64,000 bases of DNA from Eubacterium sp. (GCA_017480495.1 JAFVAQ010000027.1:1-64000), one strand, 5' to 3'; shown: positions 44,428 through 54,106, counted from the first letter of the stretch. Program-made: numbers and translations. The notes: generated from the letters alone by a model not told the origin.

Positions 44428-45197
44428 GGGGGTTAATATATAAAGATTTATATCTTGTAAAAAGTAAAGTCATTGCCGGTTCTTTGTCAATTCTGTTTAT
44501 TATATTATTAATGTATGTAATATATGCAAATGTTGCAAAGAACGTTCTTTTTCCGACAGAGATGGTCGCTGTAATAACAGATCTCATGATAGTTATGTAT
44601 ATTGGCGCATTAAGCTATGGTTATATAATAAAGGCAGATACTAAAAAACAGTGGGGTTTTTATGGCATGGCTCTTCCTGGCAGTGCAAAGCTGATTGTTG
44701 GAGCAAAGTATATGACAGTATTCATCATGTATCTTATATCATACATAATATGTGTACTGAACGATCTGCTGATTGGACTTTTCTTCGGAAAAGCGGTTGA
44801 TATGTCTCTCCTGGTTTTGATGTTTATGCTGTTTCAGATGTTTCTTAATGCTATCGAGATGCCGTTTGCATTTAGATTTGGAACCGATAAGGCTGCGGGA
44901 ATTAGAATATTCATCACAATTGTAATAGTATTGATTATTTCTATTTATCTGCTCTTCGGAAATATAGAGTGGCTTATGGCAGAGGATGGTCTTGTTAAAA
45001 CTATTATAAGATTATTCGGTGATAACATGGATTCTAGAGCTATATCTGGTGAGCTACAACGATTTATCAACAGACTTACTCTTATAAACTATATCGAGAT
45101 GGCTGTTTTTGCACATCTGATGGTTCTTGCGTATTATATATCTTACCGCATATCCTGCAAGGTTTTCAGGAAGGGGGTGCTGAGAGATGACAACTGA
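44424..45197 (+). CDS. ABC-2 type permease
   Basis: 257 residues, six helices; second membrane subunit of the exporter encoded just upstream (ATGA overlap). Ribosome site AGGGGAGG. Confidence 0.85.
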   Translation: MRGLIYKDLYLVKSKVIAGSLSILFIILLMYVIYANVAKNVLFPTEMVAVITDLMIVMYIGALSYGYIIKADTKKQWGFYGMALPGSAKLIVGAKYMTVFIMYLISYIICVLNDLLIGLFFGKAVDMSLLVLMFMLFQMFLNAIEMPFAFRFGTDKAAGIRIFITIVIVLIISIYLLFGNIEWLMAEDGLVKTIIRLFGDNMDSRAISGELQRFINRLTLINYIEMAVFAHLMVLAYYISYRISCKVFRKGVLRDDN

Positions 45198-45253
45198 TCG
45201 TTTAGAATCTACTGATAGTTTTAGAAGGATAATAGTAAAGGTTAGGTATTAAC

Positions 45254-45625
45254 ATGGATATAATTATTTCGAATTCTTCGAATGATCCGATCTATTTACA
45301 GATTGTTAATCAGATAAAGGCTATGATTATGAGCGGAGAGCTTTCCCCTGGGGAGGCTCTCCCTTCGATGCGTAATCTGGCTATGCAGATGAGAGTAAGT
45401 CTAATCACAACTAAACGTGCCTATGAGGAACTAGAGCGGGATGGCTTCATAGAAACCTACACAGGTAAGGGAAGCTTCGTAAAGGCGCAGAACGCGGAAC
45501 TTCTAAGAGAAGAAAACTTAAGACAGACAGAAGAATATTTGCAGAATGCTGTTCAGAAAGCAAAGATGAGTGGAATCACATTTGAGGAATTAACTGATAT
45601 ACTTAAAATGCTTTATGATGAGTGA
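45254..45625 (+). CDS. GntR family regulator (YtrA subfamily)
   Basis: 123 residues. Short GntR protein with an N-terminal winged helix (PIYLQIVNQIKAMIMSGEL ... SMRNLAMQMRVSLITTKRA ... ETYTGKGSFV) and a small helical C-terminal part, the YtrA type. It probably represses the preceding operon at 42681-42711 until cell-envelope antibiotics or a similar signal appear. Confidence 0.88.
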   Translation: MDIIISNSSNDPIYLQIVNQIKAMIMSGELSPGEALPSMRNLAMQMRVSLITTKRAYEELERDGFIETYTGKGSFVKAQNAELLREENLRQTEEYLQNAVQKAKMSGITFEELTDILKMLYDE

Positions 45626-45685
45626 TAAGAGTATTATAACTATTGCTGACAATTACTTTTTTCTTTAATTTAAAGAGGAATGGCT

Positions 45686-46294
45686 ATGAAAATCTATGTT
45701 GATTTTGATGATTGTATCTGTGAAACGGCAAGGAATTTCTCTACTCTTGCAGTAGAAATGTTTGATATCCATGTGCCATATGAGAAAATTAAATATTTTG
45801 AGCTGGATAAATCCTTTAATCTGACTAATGAGCAGTATGATCAGTTTATGACCAAAGGGCACGAGCCGGAGGTCCTTCTGTCGTACGATGAAACACCGGG
45901 AGCAACGGATGTTATAAATGAATGGATTTCATATGGTCATGAAGTGTCTATTATAACCGGCCGACCTTTTAGTGCATATGAACCGTCCCGACAGTGGCTG
46001 GATAATCACGGGCTAAAAAATGTCAGATTATATTGCTTAAATAAATATGGCAGAGATAGTTTTATATACAGTGCTTTCAGTCTTGAACTTGAAGATTATT
46101 ACAAGATGAAGTTTGATTTTGCAGTTGAAGATTCACCTAAAGCTTTTAGATTTTTTGATCATCTTCCTGATTTAAAGGTTTTGGTTTATGACAGGCCCTG
46201 GAACAGGGATACAGAGTTTAAGAATGACAATTATATCAGGTGTTTAGACTGGAACCAAATACGGGAAAATGTATGCAATATTCAAAATAATTAA
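45686..46294 (+). CDS. 5'-nucleotidase, deoxypyrimidine-type (HAD, NT5C-like)
   Basis: 202 residues. HAD fold; motif I VDFDDCICET (nucleophile D6, acid D8), motif II SIITGRP, and motif III/IV FAVEDSPKAF. Dephosphorylates nucleoside monophosphates in the NT5C group. ATG at 45686; the ATG at 45680 is directly on the AAGAGGA ribosome site. Confidence 0.8.
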   Translation: MKIYVDFDDCICETARNFSTLAVEMFDIHVPYEKIKYFELDKSFNLTNEQYDQFMTKGHEPEVLLSYDETPGATDVINEWISYGHEVSIITGRPFSAYEPSRQWLDNHGLKNVRLYCLNKYGRDSFIYSAFSLELEDYYKMKFDFAVEDSPKAFRFFDHLPDLKVLVYDRPWNRDTEFKNDNYIRCLDWNQIRENVCNIQNN

Positions 46295-46361
46295 ATGAAA
46301 AGGCCGTTTAATAGTTTTGTCGACCGAAATAGAGGTTATTGAGAATATTAGATTGTGTCAG

Positions 46362-46398
46362 CCTGTATGGAATCTAAGGATTCTATACAGGTTTTTTT
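46362..46398 (+). terminator. Rho-independent terminator after the nucleotidase gene
   Basis: A 13-bp stem CCTGTATGGAATC with GATTCTATACAGG (one wobble), TAAG loop, then seven T. Confidence 0.85.
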
Positions 46399-46434
46399 GT
46401 TGCCTTCGTTTTATGGGTTTTCTAACCTTTGATA

Positions 46435-46483
46435 TTGACAAAGAATATTGCATATGTTAAAAATGAAACTAGTTTCATTTTTA
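46435..46483 (+). promoter_or_regulatory. Promoter and 26-bp palindromic TetR operator
   Basis: TTGACA at 46435-46440 with a -10 near 46458-46463 (TAAAAA, weak). The stretch 46458-46483 is a perfect 26-bp palindrome centred on ACTAGT (AAAATGAAAC-TAG-type arms). It covers the -10 region 15 bp before the TetR start and probably is its operator. Confidence 0.7.
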
Positions 46484-46497
46484 TATGGAGGATGGAA

Positions 46498-47160
46498 ATG
46501 CCAAAGGTATCGGAAGAATATTTTGAAAAAAAGAAGCAGGCTATAGTTGATGCCGCATACAGAGTTTGCCTTAGAAAACCTGTCGAGATGATTACGATGA
46601 TGGATGTTATAGAGGAGACGGGTTTATCACAAGGAGGAATCTACAGGTTCTATAAAGATCTGGATGAAATCCTAAGTGATGTTATTGCTGGAATGAGGAA
46701 AAACGTAAGCATAGTTGATGAAGTGGAGCAGCTCTTTAGTGCAAAGGAAGAGTTAGACTTTGAAGATGGAGTACATAAGATCTTTGATATTCTGGCGGAT
46801 GTGATGGAGAAGCATCTGATGGATATTCAGAAGATTAATTTTGACCTTACTGTTCTTGCAATCAATGAGCCTGAAAGAGCAGAAAAGATAATTGGAGGCG
46901 TTAAGGGACAGAGTAGTTTAGGCTATCTTTCTACTGTGGCACTTCCTAACCTCTTTAAGGAAAGCAAGAAAAGAAAGTATAAACTCAGGGATAAACCAGA
47001 GAATATAGCAAGTTTTATTTCAGCTGCTTATACGGGAATAGAAATGAACTGTATTCTATCAGCTTGCTACAGAGCTCCAATGGGAGCGCAGTGTAAGCCG
47101 AGACCACTTTTTGATACGCTTGCAAAAACTATCATCTATTTATGCGGAGGTGAAGAATAA
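46498..47160 (+). CDS. TetR/AcrR family regulator
   Basis: 220 residues. N-terminal helix-turn-helix (PVEMITMMDVIEETGLSQGG, IYRFYKDLDEIL). ATG at 46498 follows GGAGGA; the longer frame from 46429 runs through the promoter. The stop overlaps the hydrolase start (TAATG). Confidence 0.87.
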   Translation: MPKVSEEYFEKKKQAIVDAAYRVCLRKPVEMITMMDVIEETGLSQGGIYRFYKDLDEILSDVIAGMRKNVSIVDEVEQLFSAKEELDFEDGVHKIFDILADVMEKHLMDIQKINFDLTVLAINEPERAEKIIGGVKGQSSLGYLSTVALPNLFKESKKRKYKLRDKPENIASFISAAYTGIEMNCILSACYRAPMGAQCKPRPLFDTLAKTIIYLCGGEE

Positions 47161-48281
47161 TGGGAAATAATCCAAAGCCAACCGGAAAATATGCAGTCGG
47201 AACGACAACATTTACGGCAAAGGAACTGAGGGATGAGGTTTTGCATCCTGGTGAAAAGAGAAGAATCTCGGCACGCATCTATTATCCTGTAACAAAGGAT
47301 TCTGTGAATGGACTTGAAAAGGTAATGTACATGTCGCGAGATATGTTTAAGGGGGTGAAGGGTGCTTTTAAGCTTCCGCTTAATTATGATAAGGAAACTG
47401 CGGCGGGGCGTAATGTATCCGAATGTTATAAGGATGCTCCACGGATTAACGGAGAGAAGTTTCCACTTGTCATTTTCAATCATGGATATCAGTCCTTCAG
47501 GGAGGGTAATTCATTTCTTTGTATCGAGCTTGCGTCTCAAGGATATGTAGTTATGACGGTTGGTCATCCGTTGGAGGGTGTCTGTACTGAGTATGACGGG
47601 GCTAATCCAACTTTTGGTGATAAGAAGCTGCCTAGTCTCGCAAATAAACCGATAATCCCGAATATGCTAGCGCTTAATAAGCTTAGTAAAATGAAGGGGA
47701 CGGATGAAGAGCTGACTAAAGCGATTGACAAGTATCAGGAAAGGTTTGGGTCCTTTTTGATAAAGCGTCTTCCTGAATGGGAAAAGGATATTTCTATAGC
47801 ACTCAACTATGCTAAACAGAACTTTAGTAATATGATTGATTTTGACATGGGCATCGGCCTGACAGGTCATTCATTTGGTGGGACGATAGCTTATTATCTT
47901 TGCATGAAGGATCCACAGTTCAAGTGTGGTGTCAATATAGATGGCATGCTGTTTGGCGAGTATAAAGATCAGATTATGGATAAGCCGTTCCTTATGATAG
48001 CCAGCACTGAGCATGAGGTACTTACTGCAAGAGTCTGCAGTATGCACTCGGCACCTGCATATAAAGCTGTGTTCAGGGATATGAAGCATGTTGGTTTTTC
48101 GGATATGAAGCATGCAATTCCAAAGGCTATGTCAGCAGTGGCAGGTAAGTTAGATGCGGACCTTATGCATGAGAATCTTTGCAGGTGTCACAAGGAGTTC
48201 TTCGATACACACCTTAAGAAAGTGAAAAACTCTCCGGAACTTAAGACAAATGATGTGATGCGATATGCAGTTTATAAATAA
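47160..48281 (+). CDS. Alpha/beta hydrolase (lipase/PAF-acetylhydrolase-like)
   Basis: 373 residues. Nucleophile S238 in GHSFGG, oxyanion strand VIFNHGYQS, and later DMKHVGFSD near the catalytic His. Resembles platelet-activating-factor acetylhydrolase-like esterases; no signal peptide is visible, so it is cytoplasmic. Translationally coupled to the TetR gene and probably its target. Confidence 0.82.
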   Translation: MGNNPKPTGKYAVGTTTFTAKELRDEVLHPGEKRRISARIYYPVTKDSVNGLEKVMYMSRDMFKGVKGAFKLPLNYDKETAAGRNVSECYKDAPRINGEKFPLVIFNHGYQSFREGNSFLCIELASQGYVVMTVGHPLEGVCTEYDGANPTFGDKKLPSLANKPIIPNMLALNKLSKMKGTDEELTKAIDKYQERFGSFLIKRLPEWEKDISIALNYAKQNFSNMIDFDMGIGLTGHSFGGTIAYYLCMKDPQFKCGVNIDGMLFGEYKDQIMDKPFLMIASTEHEVLTARVCSMHSAPAYKAVFRDMKHVGFSDMKHAIPKAMSAVAGKLDADLMHENLCRCHKEFFDTHLKKVKNSPELKTNDVMRYAVYK

Positions 48282-48316
48282 GCTGTAAAATGATAATCTC
48301 CAAACAATATTCTGCC

Positions 48317-48347
48317 TTGACCTTTCCCTTACGGCAAAGTTTATACT
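48317..48347 (+). promoter_or_regulatory. MerR-type promoter of the serine hydrolase gene
   Basis: TTGACC (48317-48322) and TATACT (48342-48347) are separated by 19 bp, the overlong spacer that marks MerR-controlled promoters. The spacer contains a partial dyad around CTTACGG. A MerR gene lies just downstream at 49410. Confidence 0.7.
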
Positions 48348-48377
48348 AAGCAAAACTAAGTCGTTTTGGAGGTCAAT

Positions 48378-49346
48378 ATGAAGCAGGAACAGATAAAGAG
48401 AATGGAAGATGCCATTGCAGCTGACTACACGAATATGGTTGGAATGGTGATCGTTAAAGATGGAGAAACTGTTTATGATAATTACTATAACGGCTGCACG
48501 GCTGAATCTCGTATACATGTTTTTTCGGTAACAAAAAGTATTGTATCTATACTGATTGGAATTGCCATTGATAAAGGCTTTATTAAGAGTATAGATGATA
48601 AAGTCCTGGATTATTACCCTGATTATATAGTTAAGAGGGGAGAGAAAACTCTTCCTGAAATTCGAATCAGGGATATACTCACAATGACTGTACCTTACAA
48701 GTATAAGTTTAATCCTTATACTAAGTATTTCACCAGTATGGACTGGGTAAAGTTTTCTCTTAATAAGATGGGCGGAAAAGGAAAGATAGGAGAGTTCAGA
48801 TATGCTCCGATCATAGGTCCGGATGTTCTATCTGGAATACTTGTGAAGGCAACAGGACAGTCTGTGCTGGAGTTTGCAAAGGAGAATCTATTCGAACCTT
48901 TAGATATAAATATAGAGAAGAACATTACTTTTCATAGTAAAGAAGAACAGATGGAGTTCTACAAGTCCGCTGATATGAACGGCTGGGTTGCGGACCCACA
49001 GGGTGTGAATACTGCAGGCTGGGGACTTACCATATCGCCGGTTGATATGGCGAAGATAGGACAACTTTTCCTGAATAAGGGTAAGTGGAATGGTAATCAG
49101 ATTGTTTCTGAAAAATGGGTTGAAGAAAGTACTACTGAACATAGCAGGTGGAAAAAGATGAATCTTCCATATGGATATCTGTGGTGGATCGGAGAAGAGG
49201 GCGGCTATGCAGCTATGGGAGATGGTGGTAATATTATCTATGTCAATCCTGATAAGAATCTGGTGGTTGCAATTACATCACTTTTCTATCCGAGAGCAAA
49301 GGACAGGATAGAGTTTATCGAGAAGTATATATTGACAAGTGTGTAA
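48378..49346 (+). CDS. Serine hydrolase, class C beta-lactamase-like
   Basis: 322 residues. Nucleophile motif SVTK with S50 and K53, tyrosine position near Y142 (YAP), and a KTG-like end region GYLWWIG...GDGGN. No signal peptide is visible, so it is not a classic secreted beta-lactamase. Family members are EstB-type esterases or DD-peptidases. ATG at 48378 follows TTGGAGG. Probably induced by the MerR protein downstream. Confidence 0.83.
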   Translation: MKQEQIKRMEDAIAADYTNMVGMVIVKDGETVYDNYYNGCTAESRIHVFSVTKSIVSILIGIAIDKGFIKSIDDKVLDYYPDYIVKRGEKTLPEIRIRDILTMTVPYKYKFNPYTKYFTSMDWVKFSLNKMGGKGKIGEFRYAPIIGPDVLSGILVKATGQSVLEFAKENLFEPLDINIEKNITFHSKEEQMEFYKSADMNGWVADPQGVNTAGWGLTISPVDMAKIGQLFLNKGKWNGNQIVSEKWVEESTTEHSRWKKMNLPYGYLWWIGEEGGYAAMGDGGNIIYVNPDKNLVVAITSLFYPRAKDRIEFIEKYILTSV

Positions 49347-49409
49347 TGACAAGTGTTGATAGTGTTCAAGGTTAATTCAGAAAATGTGAATAGTAACTAA
49401 GGAGATAGT

Positions 49410-50231
49410 ATGTTATCGATTGGAGAGTTTTCGAATATATGCAAGGTTTCAACTAAGACACTCAGGTATTATGCAGAAATAGGTCTGCTGAAACCCAGTG
49501 AAGTGAATCCGGAAAATGGATATCGTTATTATTCCATAGACCAGCTTGAAAAGATGCTGTTCATCAGCAGACTGAAGTCATATTCATTTTCACTGGATGA
49601 AATTAAGGAAATTATAAAAGATGATGCAGAGAAGAGTGATAAACTTTATACTGCATTTCTTAAGAAGAAACAGGAAATCGAAAGGCATATTAATGATTAC
49701 GGTCAGATTCTGAATCAGCTGGACACTGATCTTACTGCTATAGAACAGGGGGAATCTATAATGTCTTATATGGATGATATAGATGTTCACCTTGTGGAAG
49801 TTCCTGAAATGTGCATTTTATATGTGCGAAAATCTGTTCAGCAGGAAGACTTTCCTATGGAGTATGCTAAGAGCTATGAGAAGCTTTTTAAGACAATCGC
49901 TACTTCACACCTCACTATGTGTGGTGCTCCTATGGTTATGTTCCATAGCGCTGAGTTTACACCGGCCGGTCTGGATACTGAGTTCGCAATCCCGGTAAAG
50001 GAATATGTGACCGGCACAAGGGATTTCACTCCGGGACTCTGTCTTAAGACGGTTGTGATAGGGCCTTATTCTGACCTTACTTCTGTTTATGCGAAACAGA
50101 CAGAGTGGGCAGAAAAAGAAGGTTACAAATGTAATGGACCTTTGTTTGAAGTTTATGTCACAGATCCATCTCAGGTTGCGAATGAAATGGAGAACATCAC
50201 CGAGGTTTATTATCCGGTCAAAAAGGCATAG
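49410..50231 (+). CDS. MerR family regulator with GyrI-like ligand domain
   Basis: 273 residues. N-terminal MerR domain (LSIGEFSNICKVSTKTLRYY, AEIGLLKPSEVNPENGYRYY), long coiled-coil helix (about 75-110) and C-terminal GyrI-like effector domain (about 120-273). Likely a BmrR-type drug or lipid sensor. GGAGATAGT precedes the ATG. The 19-bp spacer promoter at 48317 upstream of the serine hydrolase is its probable target. Confidence 0.87.
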   Translation: MLSIGEFSNICKVSTKTLRYYAEIGLLKPSEVNPENGYRYYSIDQLEKMLFISRLKSYSFSLDEIKEIIKDDAEKSDKLYTAFLKKKQEIERHINDYGQILNQLDTDLTAIEQGESIMSYMDDIDVHLVEVPEMCILYVRKSVQQEDFPMEYAKSYEKLFKTIATSHLTMCGAPMVMFHSAEFTPAGLDTEFAIPVKEYVTGTRDFTPGLCLKTVVIGPYSDLTSVYAKQTEWAEKEGYKCNGPLFEVYVTDPSQVANEMENITEVYYPVKKA

Positions 50232-50325
50232 CATTTATATTTTTTTCTTTTTAAGATTAACCAAGTAATGTATAATTATTTGTGTATTGAGGTATTATAT
50301 TTTTTTAATGAGGAGGTAATAAAAA

Positions 50326-51471
50326 ATGGGTGTTAATAGGTTCGTTTTAAATGGGGTTTCTTATCATGGTCATGGTGCCATAAAGGAGATTCCTGGTATT
50401 GTTAAGTCAAAGGGGTTTAAGAAGGCTTTTGTAGCATCTGACCCTGATCTTATTAAGTTTGGAGTTACTGCAAAGGTTACTGATCTGCTTGAGCAAAATG
50501 GAATTGAGTACGAGATTTATTCGGATATTAAGCCAAATCCAACTATTGAAAATGTGCAGAAGGGTGTTGAAGCATATAATGCATCTGGTGCAGATTTTAT
50601 GATTACTATTGGTGGCGGATCATCTATGGATACAGGAAAAGGCATAGGTATTATTGTAAATAATCCTGAGTACGCAGATGTTCGTTCTCTCGAGGGCGTT
50701 GCTCCTACAAAGAAGCGTACTGTATTCACTATTGCTGTTCCTACAACAGGTGGAACCGGAGCGGAGTCAACGATCAATTATGTTATTACTGATGTTGAGA
50801 AGAAGCGTAAGTTTGTATGTGTAGATCCTAACGATATACCTGATGTAGCAGTTGTTGACCCTGATATGATGTCGACTATGCCTAAGGGACTTTCGGCAGC
50901 GACAGGAATGGATGCACTTACACATGCTATTGAAGGTTATACTACAGCAGCTGCCTGGGAGCTTTCTGACTGCCTCAATCTTGAGGCTATAAAGCTTATT
51001 GCTACAAATCTCAGAAAGGCAGTTGAAAATGATCCTGAAGGTCGTGAGGGAATGGCGCTTGCACAGTATGTTACAGCTATGGCTTATTCAAATGTAGGAC
51101 TTGGTATAGCTCATTCCATGGCACATACACTTGGTGCAGTTTATGATACACCTCATGGTGTTGCTTGTGCTATGATGCTTCCGATCGTTATGGAATTCAA
51201 TGCTGAAGCAACCGGCGAGAAATTTAAATATATTGCAGAAGCATTTGGTATAGATACACAGTGTATGGATCAGGCAACATATCGCAGGGCTGCTATAGAT
51301 GCTGTAAGACAGTTGTCAGTTGATGTAGGAATACCTACAAAGCTTGATAAGCTTAAAGAAGAAGATCTTGATTTCTTATGTGAGTCTGCAGCTGCAGATG
51401 CATGTGCACCTGGAAATCCTAGACCTGCAAGTCTTGAAGAATTTAGAGAGATGTTTATGAAACTAATGTAA
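50326..51471 (+). CDS. fucO: Lactaldehyde reductase/1,2-propanediol oxidoreductase (FucO-like)
   Basis: 381 residues, iron-dependent alcohol dehydrogenase. Similar throughout to FucO: GGGSSMDTGK for NAD, ATGMDALTHAIEGY and the iron ligands in NVGLGIAHSMAHTLGAVYDTPHG. The R/NPE--ADVRSLEG stretch also is shared with FucO. It reduces L-lactaldehyde made in fucose or rhamnose breakdown, or similar aldehydes. No sugar-deoxy pathway genes are beside it. AGGAGG precedes the ATG; a terminator follows. Confidence 0.87.
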   Translation: MGVNRFVLNGVSYHGHGAIKEIPGIVKSKGFKKAFVASDPDLIKFGVTAKVTDLLEQNGIEYEIYSDIKPNPTIENVQKGVEAYNASGADFMITIGGGSSMDTGKGIGIIVNNPEYADVRSLEGVAPTKKRTVFTIAVPTTGGTGAESTINYVITDVEKKRKFVCVDPNDIPDVAVVDPDMMSTMPKGLSAATGMDALTHAIEGYTTAAAWELSDCLNLEAIKLIATNLRKAVENDPEGREGMALAQYVTAMAYSNVGLGIAHSMAHTLGAVYDTPHGVACAMMLPIVMEFNAEATGEKFKYIAEAFGIDTQCMDQATYRRAAIDAVRQLSVDVGIPTKLDKLKEEDLDFLCESAAADACAPGNPRPASLEEFREMFMKLM

Positions 51472-51487
51472 TAATTATGTATTTCTA

Positions 51488-51519
51488 AACCACCTATCTA
51501 ATTCGGATAGGTGGTTTTT
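51488..51519 (+). terminator. Rho-independent terminator (copy B)
   Basis: Same stem and loop as 24705-24733, followed by TTTTA. Confidence 0.85.
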
Positions 51520-51568
51520 ATTATTTGAAGATGAATCGTTATACGATCAAATTATAGGAGTGAAACGG

Positions 51569-52525
51569 ATGGAACCACAAGATTACGGAAAAGAAGAGTT
51601 CATCATTCTTGATGAATCGTATATGGATGAGATGGCGGAGCTTTATAAGACTGCATTTGCCGGAAATCCTTGGAACGATGACTGGAGCGACAGAAAACAA
51701 TTATATGAATATGTGAAGGAGATATCCAGTGCATATCACTGCCTTAATTATGGGCTAAGGATAGATGGAAAGCTTGTGGCGATGTCTCTTGGAATGATTA
51801 GGCATTGGTGGGAAGGCACCAATTATAATGTTGAGGAACTATGCGTATCGCCTGAACTTCAAGGTAAGGGCGTGGGAAGCAGGTTCATGGAAATGATAGA
51901 AAAAGATATTCAGACCAGAGGTGCATTTGGAATCATTCTTCAAACAGATAATGATAAACCTGCATATCGCTTCTATCATAAAATAGGTTTCGGTGATCTT
52001 GGGGCACATGTGAGTCTTTATAAAAGCCTCCCTCGAAAAATAGTTATGGCGACAGAGGAAGATAGAGAAGAACTCATGGCTTTATATAAAATGCAGGTTG
52101 GTAAAGAGTTCTGTCCGTGGACGGACGATTATCCAAGCGATGAAACGATAGATTTTGATCTATCAAGAGATGCACTCTTCGTTATGAAAGAGGATGGCAA
52201 AATAATTGCGTCTGTATCTATCGAGGAAGATGAAGAGGTAGATAAACTAGAGTGTTGGAATCCCGACCTTGCACCAGCAGGTGAACTTGCTAGACTCGCG
52301 GTTCTTCCAGAAAAACAAGGGCAGGGAATAGCTAGGCAAATGCTTAAGTTTGGAATGAATGAACTTAAAAGGAGAGGCTGCAAAAGTATACATTTCCTTG
52401 TGAATAAATATAACGAGAAAGCTATTCGTTCATATGCACAGTTTGGCTTTGATATCGTCGGAGAATGCCATCTATTTGATCAGGATTTCTTATGTTATGA
52501 ACAGGTGCTATTTATTGGGAATTAG
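51569..52525 (+). CDS. Tandem GNAT-domain acetyltransferase
   Basis: 318 residues with two acetyl-CoA sites: VSPELQGKGVGSRFMEMIE near residue 100 and VLPEKQGQGIARQMLKFGM near 250. The double-GNAT layout resembles mycothiol-synthase-like or MddA-type fusions. ATG 51569 has TAGGAG 8 nt before; GTG 51560 overlaps it. Confidence 0.85.
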   Translation: MEPQDYGKEEFIILDESYMDEMAELYKTAFAGNPWNDDWSDRKQLYEYVKEISSAYHCLNYGLRIDGKLVAMSLGMIRHWWEGTNYNVEELCVSPELQGKGVGSRFMEMIEKDIQTRGAFGIILQTDNDKPAYRFYHKIGFGDLGAHVSLYKSLPRKIVMATEEDREELMALYKMQVGKEFCPWTDDYPSDETIDFDLSRDALFVMKEDGKIIASVSIEEDEEVDKLECWNPDLAPAGELARLAVLPEKQGQGIARQMLKFGMNELKRRGCKSIHFLVNKYNEKAIRSYAQFGFDIVGECHLFDQDFLCYEQVLFIGN

Positions 52526-52568
52526 TTATTAATCTTAAATAACAACAAAGGATGTTTAATAGATATTT

Positions 52569-53756
52569 ATGGAAAAGAACTATAAAAAAACGCTTAAGGC
52601 ATGCTACCTTGGTTTTATAACACAAGCTATAGTTGCCAATTTTGCTCCGTTATTATTTCTAAAATTTCATACGGAATATGGCATACCGCTTGGTCAAATA
52701 GCACTTATATCGACAACATTTTTTTTCACGCAATTGATTGTAGATATTCTGTGTGCGAAATATGTAGAACGGATCGGTTATCGTAGGGCGGTAGTATTAT
52801 CTGAAGCTGCATCGGCGGTAGGACTCGTAGGACTTGCTTTTTTGCCGGATCTGCTTCCGAGTCCGTTTTTTGGAATAATCGTCAGCGCCATTATATATGC
52901 GATAGGTAGTGGCCTGATAGAAGTTCTGGTAAGTCCTATAGTTGAGGCGTGCCCTTTTGAAAATAAGGAGGCGGTTATGAGCCTTCTTCATTCTTTCTAT
53001 TGTTGGGGAACAGTTGCGGTTATTCTTTTATCCACACTGTTTTTTGGTGTCTTTGGTATATCAAATTGGAAATGGATGGCGTGTATATGGGCGATTATAC
53101 CTATTTATAATATTTATAACTTTATGACATGCCCTATTGAATATCTTGTGGAGAATGGAGAAGGGATGTCTGTCGGTGAACTTCTTAAATCGCCACTTTT
53201 CTGGACTGGGATTATATTGATGATATGTGCTGGAGCTTCCGAAATATCCATGGCTCAGTGGGCGTCGGCATTCACGGAATCTGCACTTGGAATTGAAAAA
53301 AGGATGGGTGACTTGGCTGGCCCGTGTATGTTTGCTGTAATGCAAGGTATCAGCAGGGTGATATATGGAAAATATGGAAACCGCATTGATCTGAACAAAT
53401 ACATGATGGGGTCAGGTGCGTTGTGTCTATTCTGTTATATACTAGCTTCATTATCACATAATCCGTTTTTAAGTTTGGTGGGATGTATTATGTGTGGTTT
53501 TTCTGTAGGTATCATGTGGCCTGGGACAATCAGTATAATGTCCAAAAGATTGCCGGTTGGTGGTACAGCAATGTTTGCACTTTTGGCGATGGCAGGAGAT
53601 ATAGGTGGTTCTGTAGGGCCGGCCGAAGTCGGTATAGTTACACAGACGGCAAATGATAATTTGCAGGTAGGTATGTTATCTGCAAGTGTTTTCCCTACTG
53701 TTCTGATTATAATGCTATTATTAATAAGAAAACAAAATAAGAGAGGTGTGGAATGA
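52569..53756 (+). CDS. Major facilitator superfamily transporter
   Basis: 395 residues with about 12 helices. The A-like motif in the 2-3 loop is CAKYVERIGYRRAVV. Closely resembles FucP-like/sugar MFS permeases of Lachnospiraceae, but substrate is not clear. Weak ribosome site (AAAGGA far upstream). The stop overlaps the next gene by 4 bp. Confidence 0.85.
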   Translation: MEKNYKKTLKACYLGFITQAIVANFAPLLFLKFHTEYGIPLGQIALISTTFFFTQLIVDILCAKYVERIGYRRAVVLSEAASAVGLVGLAFLPDLLPSPFFGIIVSAIIYAIGSGLIEVLVSPIVEACPFENKEAVMSLLHSFYCWGTVAVILLSTLFFGVFGISNWKWMACIWAIIPIYNIYNFMTCPIEYLVENGEGMSVGELLKSPLFWTGIILMICAGASEISMAQWASAFTESALGIEKRMGDLAGPCMFAVMQGISRVIYGKYGNRIDLNKYMMGSGALCLFCYILASLSHNPFLSLVGCIMCGFSVGIMWPGTISIMSKRLPVGGTAMFALLAMAGDIGGSVGPAEVGIVTQTANDNLQVGMLSASVFPTVLIIMLLLIRKQNKRGVE

Positions 53757-54106
53757 TTAAAGTATATTGTTATTCAAAATGTTCAACATGCAAGAAAGCA
53801 TTAAAATGGTTGGAAGAAAGAGGAGTTGAGTATCAGCTTATAGATATAAAGGAGCAGCATCCTGATGAAAAGACTCTCAGAGCTTTGCATAAGAAAAGTG
53901 GACTTCCGTTAAAGAGATTTTTTAATACTAGCGGAATGCTGTATAGAGAGTTGGAGCTTTCAAAGAAATTGCCAGATATGAGTGAGGATGAGCAGTTCAA
54001 ATTACTTGCTTCTGATGGCATGCTAGTGAAGAGACCACTTCTCATTACAAAGGATAAGGTCCTTACAGGTTTTAAGGAAAAAGAATGGGAAGATACAGAA
54101 ATATGA
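53753..54106 (+). CDS. ArsC/Spx-family thiol reductase
   Basis: 117 residues. Thioredoxin-like ArsC family with redox motif CSTCKKALKWLEE (CxxC) near the N-terminus and the late RPLLITKDKVLTGFKEKEW. Lacks the arsenate-reductase triad C-R-R spacing typical of E. coli ArsC, so it is closer to YffB/MgsR. Coupled to MFS gene. Its stop falls within the start of a duplicated segment. Confidence 0.85.
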   Translation: MIKVYCYSKCSTCKKALKWLEERGVEYQLIDIKEQHPDEKTLRALHKKSGLPLKRFFNTSGMLYRELELSKKLPDMSEDEQFKLLASDGMLVKRPLLITKDKVLTGFKEKEWEDTEI

